Assembly (NCBI RefSeq): GCF_000960475.2
Contig: NZ_JZDQ02000012.1
Location: 62,001 to 126,000 of the forward strand
Source of the DNA: Nocardioides luteus
Lineage (GTDB): Bacteria; Actinomycetota; Actinomycetes; Propionibacteriales; Nocardioidaceae
Direction of reading: 5' to 3'
DNA length: 64,000 bases
In this document: piece by piece, positions 16,814 through 24,193 of the stretch
Layout: every line of letters begins with the position of its first letter
How positions within the stretch are numbered: the stretch's first letter is position 1
Notes under the pieces: model-generated
Seen by the model: the letters and a program-made list of their open reading frames with translations, nothing else
Told to the model about the DNA's origin: nothing
Database searches by the model: none
Translations under genes and position numbers: made by a program

Positions 16814-17071
16814 ATGTCCAAGGACCAGACTTCCTCGCTCGAGTCCGAGATCGAAGAGATCCGCGAGCGGCTCGCAGGCACCATCGACGAGCTGATCTAC
16901 CGGGGCAGCCCGAAGACGATCGTTCAGCGCCAGGTGGCGGCCGTCAAGGCGGTCTACGTCGACCCGGTCTCCGGCGAGCCGAAGATGGGCAACATCGCCA
17001 AGACCGTCGGCGGGGTGGTGGGCACCGTCCTGCTCATGGCGACGCTGCGTAAGATCACCAAGGTCAACTGA
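16814..17071 (+). CDS. DUF3618-family protein
   Basis: The 85-residue protein contains the DUF3618 pattern: an N-terminal helix with SEIEEIRERLAGTIDELIYR, a middle polar loop and a C-terminal hydrophobic helix GGVVGTVLLMATLRKI ending in basic residues. DUF3618 proteins are small membrane-associated actinobacterial proteins of unknown role. It is followed after 28 bases by the GroES-like gene in the same direction, so the two may be cotranscribed. Confidence 0.8.
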   Translation: MSKDQTSSLESEIEEIRERLAGTIDELIYRGSPKTIVQRQVAAVKAVYVDPVSGEPKMGNIAKTVGGVVGTVLLMATLRKITKVN

Positions 17072-17099
17072 CCACCCCCACCGGCAAGGCAAGACGGAA

Positions 17100-17426
17100 G
17101 TGACCGACAAGACCCCCATCAAGATGCTCCACGACCGGGTGCTGGTCGAGGTGGGTTCCGACGCAGGTGAGCGCCGCTCCTCGGGCGGCATCGTCATCCC
17201 GGCGACGGCCGCCATGGGCGCGGCCCGGCGGCTCACCTGGTCGCGTGTGGTCGCGGTCGGCCCGCACGCGCGGGCCGTCGAGATCGGTGACCGGGTGCTC
17301 TTCGACGCCGATGACAAGCCCGAGGTCGAGGTCGCCGGAGAGGTCTACATCCTCATGCGCGAGCGCGACGTGCACGCCGTCGCCGCCGAGCGGATCGCGG
17401 ATGAGTCCACGGGGTTGTATCTCTGA
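17100..17426 (+). CDS. GroES-like (Cpn10) protein, stand-alone paralogue
   Basis: The 108-residue protein has the Cpn10 pattern: IKMLHDRVLVEV at the start, GGIVIPATA where the mobile loop lies, VVAVGPHARAVEIGDRVLF and EVYILMRERDVHAVAAE at the end. It differs from housekeeping GroES by an RRLTWSR insertion and a longer C-terminus, and no groEL is adjacent. It is therefore more likely a divergent paralogue than the main co-chaperonin. The GTG at 17100 is preceded by AAGACGGAA. Confidence 0.8.
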   Translation: MTDKTPIKMLHDRVLVEVGSDAGERRSSGGIVIPATAAMGAARRLTWSRVVAVGPHARAVEIGDRVLFDADDKPEVEVAGEVYILMRERDVHAVAAERIADESTGLYL

Positions 17427-17432
17427 ATTTAC

Positions 17433-17507
17433 TGCCGAGTCGGCGCATCCGACCCCTCTGGCTCGCTTCGCTTCGCCAGGCACGGGGTCAGATGCGCCGA
17501 CTCGGCA
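17433..17507. terminator. Long inverted repeat of the GCCGAGTCGGCGC family
   Basis: Outer arms of 17 bases (17433-17449 and 17491-17507, TGCCGAGTCGGCGCATC and its complement) enclose a 41-base middle whose ends (GACCCC, GGGGTC) extend the stem imperfectly. It lies between two converging genes and shares its arm sequence with hairpins near 48.6 kb and 50.7 kb. A bidirectional terminator is the likely function. Confidence 0.7.
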
Positions 17508-18098
17508 TCACGAAGGTAGCGCGTTGAACCGGTGCGCCATCACGACGATGTTGCTGTCGTAGCTCGACCCGTTCCAGTCGGTGCAGGTGATGATCACCAG
17601 CCGGCCGTCGCCGTGGTCCTGGCCGAAGATGCGCTGGGCCTGCTCGGCCAGCTCCTTGCGGCTGAGCACCTCGACGGAGTCGACCTGGTGCTGGAAGGTC
17701 CCGTCCTTGGTGACGACGTCGACCTCCTGCCCCTCCTTGATGTGGTCGAGCTTGTTGAGGCTGCCGCCGCCGGTGTGCACGGTGTGGCCGGTGACCACGG
17801 TCTGACCCTGCGCCGAGCCCGGCTTGGCGCTGCCGACCCACCAGCCGATCTCGCGCGGGTTGCGCGGCGGGTCGAGCACCTGACCGTCGAGCCGGATCGG
17901 CACGACCTTGGCCCTCGTGTGCAGCCCGGGCAGCTCGAGGCGCTTCGGGGCACCGGGCGGCACCTCCACCGCGGCGCTGCCGGCGGGCCACACCAGCCCG
18001 GCCAGCACCATCGCCACGGCGAGCACGACCAAGCCGGTCCACAGGCTGCTCGCCGCCGCGGCGAGCCGCGACGGCGAGTCAGCAGTGGTTTCAGCCAC
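17508..18098 (-). CDS. Class F-like sortase
   Basis: The 196-residue protein has one N-terminal transmembrane helix (about residues 18-37) and an extracellular sortase domain. The catalytic triad is visible as His105 in VTGHTVHTGGG, Cys172 in LVIITCTDWNG and Arg190 in NIVVMAHRF. Sortases cut C-terminal sorting signals and attach proteins to the cell wall. The GTG at 18098 overlaps the stop of the upstream surface-protein gene by eight bases, so the two are translationally coupled. That neighbour has a C-terminal hydrophobic helix with basic tail but no clear LPXTG. Class F is judged from size and the TCTDW context. Confidence 0.82.
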   Translation of the reverse strand: MAETTADSPSRLAAAASSLWTGLVVLAVAMVLAGLVWPAGSAAVEVPPGAPKRLELPGLHTRAKVVPIRLDGQVLDPPRNPREIGWWVGSAKPGSAQGQTVVTGHTVHTGGGSLNKLDHIKEGQEVDVVTKDGTFQHQVDSVEVLSRKELAEQAQRIFGQDHGDGRLVIITCTDWNGSSYDSNIVVMAHRFNALPS

Positions 18099-19338
18099 GC
18101 CGCAGCATGCGGACGTACGTCGCCGCACCGGCGCCCGCGGCCGCGAGGAGCAGCAGGGTGACGAGGGCGATACGTCCGGCGCTGCCGTCGTCGTAGCTCT
18201 CCATGCCGGCGGTCACCACGGTCGGGACCGAGGCCGGAGGGTTGTTCTTCGGCGGGTTGTTGACGACCGTCTTGGTGATCGGGCTGTTCGGGCCGCAGTG
18301 GCTCGTGCCGATCGTCAGGTGCGCGAGGCTGCCGCCGACGAACCCCTCGGCTGCCGGCAGGACCTTCGCGTCCAGCGCGGTCACCGTGATCTCGCCGGGC
18401 GCGGTGTCCTGCTTGTTGAGGGTGATGTCGAGGACGTTCTCCTCCAGCGGCGCGAGCTGCGACTGGATCTGGCCGAGGGCCGTGTCGAGCACCTGCTTCT
18501 GGAGCTGGTCGAGCCCGCCGTTGGCCGGTGCCAGGGCGCCGTTCAGGGCCTTGCTGAACTGGGTGCGCAGAGCATCCAGGATCGCGTCGGTCACGCCGGT
18601 CAGGTCGGTGACGACCTTCTGGTTGACGGCGGGGTCGACCGGAAGGTCGACCAGGGTGACGTCGCCGACGGTCGGAACGGTGATGTAGGCCCGGCTGTTC
18701 GCCAGGCTGCTGTCGCCGGAGGCGGTGTCCTTGTCGGCGGTGCAGCTGCTCTGCACGGCGCCGAGGTCCAGGTGCAGACCGGGATCGCCCATGGCCGCGA
18801 GGAGATCCCCGAGCGCCTTCGACAGCGGGTCGGTGACCGCGGTCTGACTGAGCCCGGCATCCTTCAACGCGGTGATCAGCTGCTGGTCGACGCCCTGGAA
18901 CAGCCCCGACGAGACGAGCTCGACGTCGCTGAAGTCGAGGCTGGCCGCGTCGAGCGAGATGTTGTCGCCGCCGCTGAGGCAGTTGCCGGACCCGACGGCG
19001 ACCACGGTCGCGCCGTCTCCGGCGAGACCGGAGCAGGCAGCCGAGGTCGCGTTCTTCTTGGCCACCGCGTCCTGGGCCAGCGTGCCCGCCTGGATCGCTT
19101 CCTGCCCACCGAGCGCCGTGATGAGCGGCTCGTTGGTGCCGGTGGCGGACTCTGTGGAGCCGTCATTGGTGACGGCATATGTGCCTGTGTCCCTCGCCCC
19201 GGTGCCGGCGAGCTCCAGGCTCAGCGCGGTTGCGGACGCCTGCGACACCGTTGCGGCGCTTGCAGGTGCGGCTGACAAGGCAACCATGGCGGCCGCAGCC
19301 GCGACTGCGGCTCCCCGCGCGATGAGTGTTGTGCGCAC
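18091..19338 (-). CDS. Secreted, C-terminally membrane-anchored surface protein, paralogue 1
   Basis: The 415-residue protein has a Sec signal peptide (cleavage near APASAA, residue 29), a Ser/Thr/Ala/Asp-rich ectodomain and a C-terminal helix (IALVTLLLLAAAGAGAA) followed by RMLRRG. Its ectodomain shares several blocks with the protein at 20462-21772: CSGLAGDGATVVAVG, ITLNKQD, VTALDAKVL and IGTSHCG, including four matching cysteines that could form two disulfides. VPTVVTAG just before the helix loosely resembles a sorting motif. The GTG has GGGGAG upstream. Function is unknown; coupling to a sortase suggests it is that enzyme's substrate (inference). Confidence 0.75.
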   Translation of the reverse strand: MRTTLIARGAAVAAAAAMVALSAAPASAATVSQASATALSLELAGTGARDTGTYAVTNDGSTESATGTNEPLITALGGQEAIQAGTLAQDAVAKKNATSAACSGLAGDGATVVAVGSGNCLSGGDNISLDAASLDFSDVELVSSGLFQGVDQQLITALKDAGLSQTAVTDPLSKALGDLLAAMGDPGLHLDLGAVQSSCTADKDTASGDSSLANSRAYITVPTVGDVTLVDLPVDPAVNQKVVTDLTGVTDAILDALRTQFSKALNGALAPANGGLDQLQKQVLDTALGQIQSQLAPLEENVLDITLNKQDTAPGEITVTALDAKVLPAAEGFVGGSLAHLTIGTSHCGPNSPITKTVVNNPPKNNPPASVPTVVTAGMESYDDGSAGRIALVTLLLLAAAGAGAATYVRMLRRG

Positions 19339-19392
19339 GTACTTCTCCCCTCCCTTTGACCTTCGTCACACACAACGGTCGAGGAACGCCGG

Positions 19393-19412
19393 GGGTTACG
19401 GGCAGGTAACCC
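19393..19412. promoter_or_regulatory. Inverted repeat between the HNH gene and surface protein 1
   Basis: GGGTTAC-gggcag-GTAACCC has 7-bp arms. It lies in the 90-base spacer downstream of the HNH gene and upstream of the surface-protein gene, so it could be a weak terminator or an operator. No T tract follows it. Confidence 0.4.
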
Positions 19413-19428
19413 GTTCTGTGCAGCGGAA

Positions 19429-20292
19429 TCAGCTGTCGCAGACCGTGCCGTCCTTGTCGCCGTCTCGATACCACTCGTACTCGGCGTCGCGTCCCTTCCG
19501 GTAGGGCCCGTAGCCCTTCGCGGTCGCCTTGGCGCAGGTGTCGAAGCGCGGGTCCTCGCCGGAGCCGCCGGCGGGGGTGCCGCTCTGGCCGGTGCCGGCC
19601 TCGGGTGGTCCGGCCTGGGCCAGCCGTACGGTGATCTCGGGGTCGTCGCAGCCCGCGGCGGTCCTCTTCAGCGCGGCCTTCTCGGCACGGTCGACGAAGA
19701 GGCTCCAGCGGATCTTCACGGCGACCCAGTCGGCGACGTACGTGCAGTGGTAGCTCGTGGCGTCGGGCATCCAGTCGGCCGGGTCCTGGTCGCCCTTGCT
19801 GCGGTTGGTCGCGGCGGTGACGGCGATGAGGGTGCGCGGGTCGCCGAGGTCGTTGGCGTACGCCTCCCGCTCCTCGGCGTTCCATGCGTCGGCGCCGGAC
19901 TCCCAGACCTCCTTGAGCGGGACCATGTGGTCGATGTCGAGTCCGCCGGGGCGCTTGAGGGTGACGCCGTCGTACGCAGAGAGCCATACGCCCTTGGTGG
20001 CCTCGCACCTGCCGCGTGCCTTCTTCCTCGACTCCTCCAGGAGCACCTCGGTGCGGGCGTCCTGGCAGTCGCCGTCGGCGTCGACCCAGTGGTGGAACTT
20101 CTCGCGCTCGTAGCCGGAGGTGACCTCCTTGGCCACCGGCAGCCTCGCGATGGCCTCGGTCAGCGGAAGGCTGACCTCTTCGCCGCTGTCGGCGCCGTAC
20201 CCGGCTTGGACGGCGGTGTCGGGTTCGGCGATCTCGGCGCAGCCGGAGCAGAGGAGTACGACGGCGCACAGGGTCGCCAACGGGCGCAGCAT
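19429..20292 (-). CDS. Secreted HNH (GmrSD-type, DUF1524) endonuclease lipoprotein with Excalibur domain
   Basis: The 287-residue protein has a lipoprotein signal peptide (VVLLCSGC, lipidated Cys about 18). Its central HNH nuclease core contains the DIDHMVPLKEVWESGA motif and a downstream asparagine in TAATNRSKGDQDP. A Gly/Pro linker leads to a C-terminal Excalibur calcium-binding motif (DGDKDGTVCDS). Such secreted nucleases probably degrade extracellular DNA for nutrients or competition. The ATG has GGAG six bases upstream. It lies between two paralogous surface-protein genes in the same orientation, with intergenic hairpins on both sides. Confidence 0.85.
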   Translation of the reverse strand: MLRPLATLCAVVLLCSGCAEIAEPDTAVQAGYGADSGEEVSLPLTEAIARLPVAKEVTSGYEREKFHHWVDADGDCQDARTEVLLEESRKKARGRCEATKGVWLSAYDGVTLKRPGGLDIDHMVPLKEVWESGADAWNAEEREAYANDLGDPRTLIAVTAATNRSKGDQDPADWMPDATSYHCTYVADWVAVKIRWSLFVDRAEKAALKRTAAGCDDPEITVRLAQAGPPEAGTGQSGTPAGGSGEDPRFDTCAKATAKGYGPYRKGRDAEYEWYRDGDKDGTVCDS

Positions 20293-20409
20293 GGGGGACT
20301 CCAGAGAATTGGGGAAGAGCTCTGGGGAGCATCGGGGGCGGCGTAACTTTGTCGGATCCTGCGGCGGTCGGCACGCAGGCGCGCCGCCGATCGCTTACCG
20401 CAAAAGGAA

Positions 20410-20442
20410 TCCCGGGCCAAGGCTGAGAGCCTTGGCCCGGGA
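20410..20442 (-). terminator. Rho-independent terminator of surface protein 2
   Basis: Perfect 15-bp arms (TCCCGGGCCAAGGCT and its complement) enclose a three-base loop. Read on the minus strand, the hairpin lies just after the surface-protein stop and is followed by TTCCTTTTG. This separates surface protein 2 from the HNH gene transcriptionally. Confidence 0.85.
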
Positions 20443-20461
20443 CCGGGTGCTGATCGGTGGA

Positions 20462-21772
20462 TCAGGCGTGTGCGCGACGCAGCAGGAACCACCGGGTGGC
20501 GGCGGCCGCGGCGACGAGCAGCACGAGCGCGCCGGCGGCGACCCCACCCTTGCCGGCCGGGGACGAGAGCAGGTTCAGCTCGGCGTTGGCCGGGGCGTTG
20601 TCGGGCTTGGCCGCGACGCCGGCCTCCGGGTCGGACTTGTCACCGGAGGCGACGACGTCGACGTTCGTCTTCTTGCCGGTGGTGACGGCCTTCTCCTCCG
20701 ACGCGGTGAGACCGTTGGTGCCGCAGGTGCTGGTGCCGATGGCGACCTTGGCGGCGGTCGGGGCGCCGACCTTCTTGACCGCGTCGAGGACCTTGACGTC
20801 CAGAGCGGACACCTCGAGGGCGTGAGCGGACTTGTCCTGCTTGTTCAGGGTGAGCTTGACCAGGTCGGTCTCGAGACCCTTGAGGACGGTGGCGAGCTGC
20901 TGCTTGACCAGCTCGATCAGGTTGGTCCGGATCGAGATGTCCAGGACGCCCGGCGCGATCTCGCTCTTCAGGCCCGACCGGAGCAGGGTGTCGACCCGGC
21001 CGAGGACGGCGTCGGTTACCGGGGAGAGGTCGGGGACGACCGTCGTGTTCTTCTTCGGGTTCACCGGCAGGTCGGCGACCTGGACGTCACCCTTGCCGGG
21101 GACGGTCACGGTGACGGCGGCGTTCTTGAGGCGGGTCGTGCCCTTGAACGAGCTGTCCTTCGCCATGCAGGTGCTCTCGGCGGCATCGAGGTTGATGCCG
21201 ACCGACAGCCCGCTGACCTTCTTGAGGACGTTGGCGACGACGGTCTGGACCAGGTCGTTCACCGGGCCGAGCTTGACGTGGACGTCCTTGCTCTCGTCGG
21301 TGAGCAGGTAGTCGGTGGTTGCGCCCAGCTTCTGGAGGTCGAGCTCGGCGAGGTTCACCCTGACGGCCTCGCCCGGCTTGACGCAGCTGTCGCCGTCACC
21401 GATCGCGACCAGGGTCGCACCCTCGCCGGCCAGCGCCGAGCAGGCGCCGGAGTAGACGGTGCCGTTCCGGAGCGCAGCGGCGGCGTCCTGCGCGAAGACG
21501 CCGACGGAGATCAGCTGCTGCTCGCCCTTGAGGAGTGGCAGGGCCGGCTTGTTGGTGCCGGAGTTGACGGTCTTCTTGCCGTTGTAGGTGGCGGTGTAGC
21601 GGCCGGTGTCCATCTTGACCTTGTCGGACACGTCGACGGTCAGAGCGACCGACGAGGCCTTGGCCTGCGGCTTCTTCTCCGCCGCCGTCGCCGGGGCCGC
21701 GGTCACGCAGAGACCGATCATCGCGGTCGCCGCGACAACGGCGGCTCCGCGGACCGAGAGTGGGGAGCGCAA
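20462..21772 (-). CDS. Secreted, C-terminally membrane-anchored surface protein, paralogue 2
   Basis: The 436-residue protein has a Sec signal peptide (cleavage near APATAA, residue 30), an ectodomain related to that of the protein at 18091-19338, a low-complexity spacer and a C-terminal helix (GGVAAGALVLLVAAAAA) with a basic RWFLLRRAHA tail. Shared blocks include CSALAGEGATLVAIG, LTLNKQD, VSALDVKVL and IGTSTCG, with the same four cysteines. It is more Lys-rich than its paralogue and shows no LPXTG. The TTG start has GGAGAAG six bases upstream. It has its own terminator. Function is unknown; I do not recognise a named family with certainty. Confidence 0.75.
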   Translation of the reverse strand: MRSPLSVRGAAVVAATAMIGLCVTAAPATAAEKKPQAKASSVALTVDVSDKVKMDTGRYTATYNGKKTVNSGTNKPALPLLKGEQQLISVGVFAQDAAAALRNGTVYSGACSALAGEGATLVAIGDGDSCVKPGEAVRVNLAELDLQKLGATTDYLLTDESKDVHVKLGPVNDLVQTVVANVLKKVSGLSVGINLDAAESTCMAKDSSFKGTTRLKNAAVTVTVPGKGDVQVADLPVNPKKNTTVVPDLSPVTDAVLGRVDTLLRSGLKSEIAPGVLDISIRTNLIELVKQQLATVLKGLETDLVKLTLNKQDKSAHALEVSALDVKVLDAVKKVGAPTAAKVAIGTSTCGTNGLTASEEKAVTTGKKTNVDVVASGDKSDPEAGVAAKPDNAPANAELNLLSSPAGKGGVAAGALVLLVAAAAATRWFLLRRAHA

Positions 21773-22108
21773 GTGACTTCTCCAATGATGTTGATAACTG
21801 TCGATGACAGGGCACGACGAGTAGAAGTCAGCTGCTGCAGCCCCCCGGTTGCTGTGACTCGCCGTGACGAAGCGGGGAGTCTAACCACGTCGATTCGCCG
21901 TCGCCCAGCGCTCGACCGCCGCCGTAATTCGCAAAATTTCGCCGTAACTTCGCCGGTAACAGGTCGTGTTCGCGGTCGAGATCCGGACGGAAATGACGAA
22001 GGTCCCGGAAGCCGCCTCCGATATGGACCGGGCGTATGGATCTTGTGCCCCGGTTGTTCTTTTCGGTCGCGATGGCAAAAAGTCGTGCTCAATCCCCCGT
22101 GCGGGAAC
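21773..22108. promoter_or_regulatory. Gene-free region upstream of surface protein 2
   Basis: No convincing gene lies here. The stretch is less GC-rich than its surroundings. At 21921-21960 it carries three close repeats of a CGCCGTAAC-like word (GCCGTAATTCGC, TTCGCCGTAACTTC, CGCCGGTAAC). It probably holds the promoter and upstream control sites of the minus-strand surface-protein gene. A 124-codon minus-strand reading frame across it has Ser/Arg-rich composition and poor codon bias and is not reported as a gene. Confidence 0.45.
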
Positions 22109-22122
22109 TTAGGGTAACCTAA
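22109..22122. promoter_or_regulatory. Iron-box (DtxR/IdeR-type) candidate ahead of heme oxygenase
   Basis: TTAGGGTAACCTAA is nearly palindromic and matches the half-sites of the DtxR/IdeR consensus (TTAGG...CCTAA). It lies about 90 bases upstream of a heme oxygenase gene, a known target of DtxR-type repressors in corynebacteria. Confidence 0.6.
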
Positions 22123-22142
22123 ATTAGATCTTGAGAACTTTT

Positions 22143-22155
22143 TGACAGTGTGTCA
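22143..22155. promoter_or_regulatory. Palindrome TGACA-GTG-TGTCA overlapping a -35-like TTGACA
   Basis: Five-base arms flank GTG, and the left arm is part of TTGACA (22142-22147). The site sits between the iron box and the heme oxygenase start, so it could be the operator of the TetR protein encoded at the end of this operon. Confidence 0.45.
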
Positions 22156-22209
22156 GTATCTTTGTCCGGAACGCCGATCGCCCGACGCCCCGACCTCACT
22201 GGAGCACAC

Positions 22210-22881
22210 ATGTCCGCCCAACTCGTCGACGAGACCACCGAGGCTCCGCTCTCCGCACTGATGCGCGAGGGGTCCCGCGCCGAGCACACCGCCGCCGAGA
22301 CCTCCTCGTTCATGGGGGAGCTGTTGGCGGGCCGGGTCAACGAGCAGGGGTACGCCGACTACCTGCTGCGTCTGCGCAAGGTATATCTCGCGCTCGAGTC
22401 GGTGGGCCGTGACCTGGCGGCCACCGACGCCATCGCGGCCGCCGTCCATGACGTGGCTCTGGAGCGCCTGGCCGCGATCGACGCCGACCTGGCCGTATGG
22501 GCGCCGGGCGTCGACACCGATGCCGTGGAGTCGGCGGCCGCCGATGCGTACGTCGCCCGGATCGAGGCCACCCGCGCCTGGGGTGGTCTCTACGCCGCCC
22601 ACCACTACACCCGCTACCTCGGCGACCTCTCCGGCGGCCAGGCGATCGGCCGGCTGCTCGACCGGTTCTTCGAGCTCGGCGGGGACGGGGTGGACTTCTA
22701 CGAGTTCGCCGAGATCCCCAAGCCGAAGCCCTACAAGGACGGCTACCGCGCTCGCCTCGACGCGCTGGACCTCGATCCCGCGGAGAAGATCCGCATCGTC
22801 GAGGAGGTCCGGGTCGCCTTCGGGCTCAACCAGGCACTCTTCGAGGAGCTCGGCGCTCGCCTCGACGACTATCGCCTGTGA
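22210..22881 (+). CDS. Biliverdin-producing heme oxygenase
   Basis: The 223-residue protein has the length and signatures of HmuO-type heme oxygenase: the proximal heme ligand His26 in SRAEHTAAE and the distal-helix motif YLGDLSGGQAIGRLL. It cleaves heme to biliverdin, CO and free iron in the cytosol, allowing heme to serve as an iron source. GGAG lies about five bases before the ATG at 22210. An in-frame ATG at 22150 would overlap the control sites. The iron-box upstream suggests derepression under iron limitation. Confidence 0.92.
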   Translation: MSAQLVDETTEAPLSALMREGSRAEHTAAETSSFMGELLAGRVNEQGYADYLLRLRKVYLALESVGRDLAATDAIAAAVHDVALERLAAIDADLAVWAPGVDTDAVESAAADAYVARIEATRAWGGLYAAHHYTRYLGDLSGGQAIGRLLDRFFELGGDGVDFYEFAEIPKPKPYKDGYRARLDALDLDPAEKIRIVEEVRVAFGLNQALFEELGARLDDYRL

Positions 22882-22897
22882 ACTATGGTTCGTCCTC

Positions 22898-23461
22898 GTG
22901 CCCCGTATCGCCGCCGAGAACGTCCCCGAGCACCGCAAGCTGGTGCGCGAGCGGATCTTCACGGCGTTCGCGGAGCTGATGGCGGAGGGCAGCTATGACG
23001 CTGTCACCATGTCGAAGCTGGCGCAGCGCGCCGACATCGGGCGCACCGCGATCTACCACCACTTCAAGGACCGCGATGCGGTGATGGTCGCCTTCGCGAC
23101 CCACGAGACCGCCGAGTACGTCGCCTCCCTGCAGGCTCAGCTCGCCGCGAGCGACCAGCCGGCGGAGCGGCTGCGGATCTACGTACGCAACCACCTCACG
23201 CTCGGCGAGAGGTTCCACATGGGCTTCGGCCCTCAGGTCTACGGCGGGCTCCCCGAGGAGGCCCGGCAGGAGATCCGCGAGCACGTCGTCGCCGTCGAGC
23301 GGGTCCTCGCCGAGATCCTCGAGCAGGGCGCCGAGCAGGGCATCTTCGCCGTCACCGACATCGACGCCACGCTCGCCCTCATCCACGCCGTCCTCGGCAC
23401 CCGTCACCTTCCCGCCGAACGGATCGAGGAGTTCGTGCTCCGCGCCGTCGGCGCCTGGTGA
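22898..23461 (+). CDS. TetR-family transcriptional regulator
   Basis: The 187-residue protein has the TetR helix-turn-helix at about residues 15-60 (TMSKLAQRADIGRTAIYHHF followed by KDRDAVMVAFA) and a helical C-terminal domain. It starts with a GTG 17 bases after the heme oxygenase stop and is therefore probably cotranscribed. An ATG at 22885 is out of frame. Its operator may be the palindrome at 22143-22155. The ligand is unknown, though heme or a breakdown product would be logical. Confidence 0.82.
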   Translation: MPRIAAENVPEHRKLVRERIFTAFAELMAEGSYDAVTMSKLAQRADIGRTAIYHHFKDRDAVMVAFATHETAEYVASLQAQLAASDQPAERLRIYVRNHLTLGERFHMGFGPQVYGGLPEEARQEIREHVVAVERVLAEILEQGAEQGIFAVTDIDATLALIHAVLGTRHLPAERIEEFVLRAVGAW

Positions 23462-23479
23462 GCTGCGCGCGCAGGTCGG

Positions 23480-24193
23480 CTAGCCCTGCGGCAGGCCGAC
23501 ACTGTTCCGCTGGAAGTCCAGCAGCCGCTCGTTCTCGTACGTGATGCGGTCGGCGGTGCCCTCGAGCTCGCGAAACATCTTCTTCAGGGTGCGGACCCCG
23601 TCGGACGACTGACGCGCGACGAGCCCTGCCAGCTCGAGAGCGATCGCCTCGGCTTCGTCGGCAGGAGCCCTCCGCTGGGCCAGGCCCAGCGCGACAGCCT
23701 CGTCCGCCCCGACAGGGCGCCCGGTGTAGATCAGCTCCTTGGCGCGCGAGAGGCCGACGAGCTGGGTCAGTCGGGCCGGTCCGACCGGAACGCCCAGCCG
23801 AGCCCCCGCCCATGCCAGCTTCAGATTCTCCCCGGCCACGCGCAGGTCGCAGCCGGCGATGATCTCGGCGCCGGCGCCCACGCAGTTGCCGACGCAGACG
23901 GCGATCGTCGGCACGGGCACCTGCTCGACGAGCCGGTAGAGCTCCGCGAACGCCTCCATCCGTGCGACTCCGCCGGCCGCGTCCAGGGCCTCGGTGACGT
24001 CCGCGCCTGCGCAGAAGGCCTCGGGAGACGTCGTCGAGAGGACGACGGCACGAACGTCGCCGTCATCGGACAGCTCCCTCAACACGTCGTTGAGCAGGCG
24101 CAGCGTCGGGGTGTCGAGAGCGTTTCGCTTCTCGGGACGGTTGAGCCGGAGGATCTCGACCTCTCCGCGCCGCTCTCTGACCAGGCTCGTCAT
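23480..24193 (-). CDS. Enoyl-CoA hydratase/isomerase-family protein
   Basis: The 237-residue protein has the crotonase fold: LNRPEKRNALDTPTLRLLND, FCAGADVTEA for the first oxyanion-hole strand and VGAGAEIIAGCDLRVAG, which retains one catalytic glutamate. The second glutamate position, normally in a PEIxxG motif, reads AGARLG here. It may therefore not be a true hydratase but an isomerase or other crotonase-type enzyme. Its ATG overlaps the stop of the upstream SDR gene by four bases. The pair is divergent from a PaaX-type regulator. Confidence 0.82.
   Translation of the reverse strand: MTSLVRERRGEVEILRLNRPEKRNALDTPTLRLLNDVLRELSDDGDVRAVVLSTTSPEAFCAGADVTEALDAAGGVARMEAFAELYRLVEQVPVPTIAVCVGNCVGAGAEIIAGCDLRVAGENLKLAWAGARLGVPVGPARLTQLVGLSRAKELIYTGRPVGADEAVALGLAQRRAPADEAEAIALELAGLVARQSSDGVRTLKKMFRELEGTADRITYENERLLDFQRNSVGLPQG

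Noticed and set aside
21718-22092. 124-codon minus-strand frame upstream of surface protein 2
   Set aside because: It overlaps the surface-protein start, has Ser/Arg-rich composition, weak codon bias and covers the promoter region.
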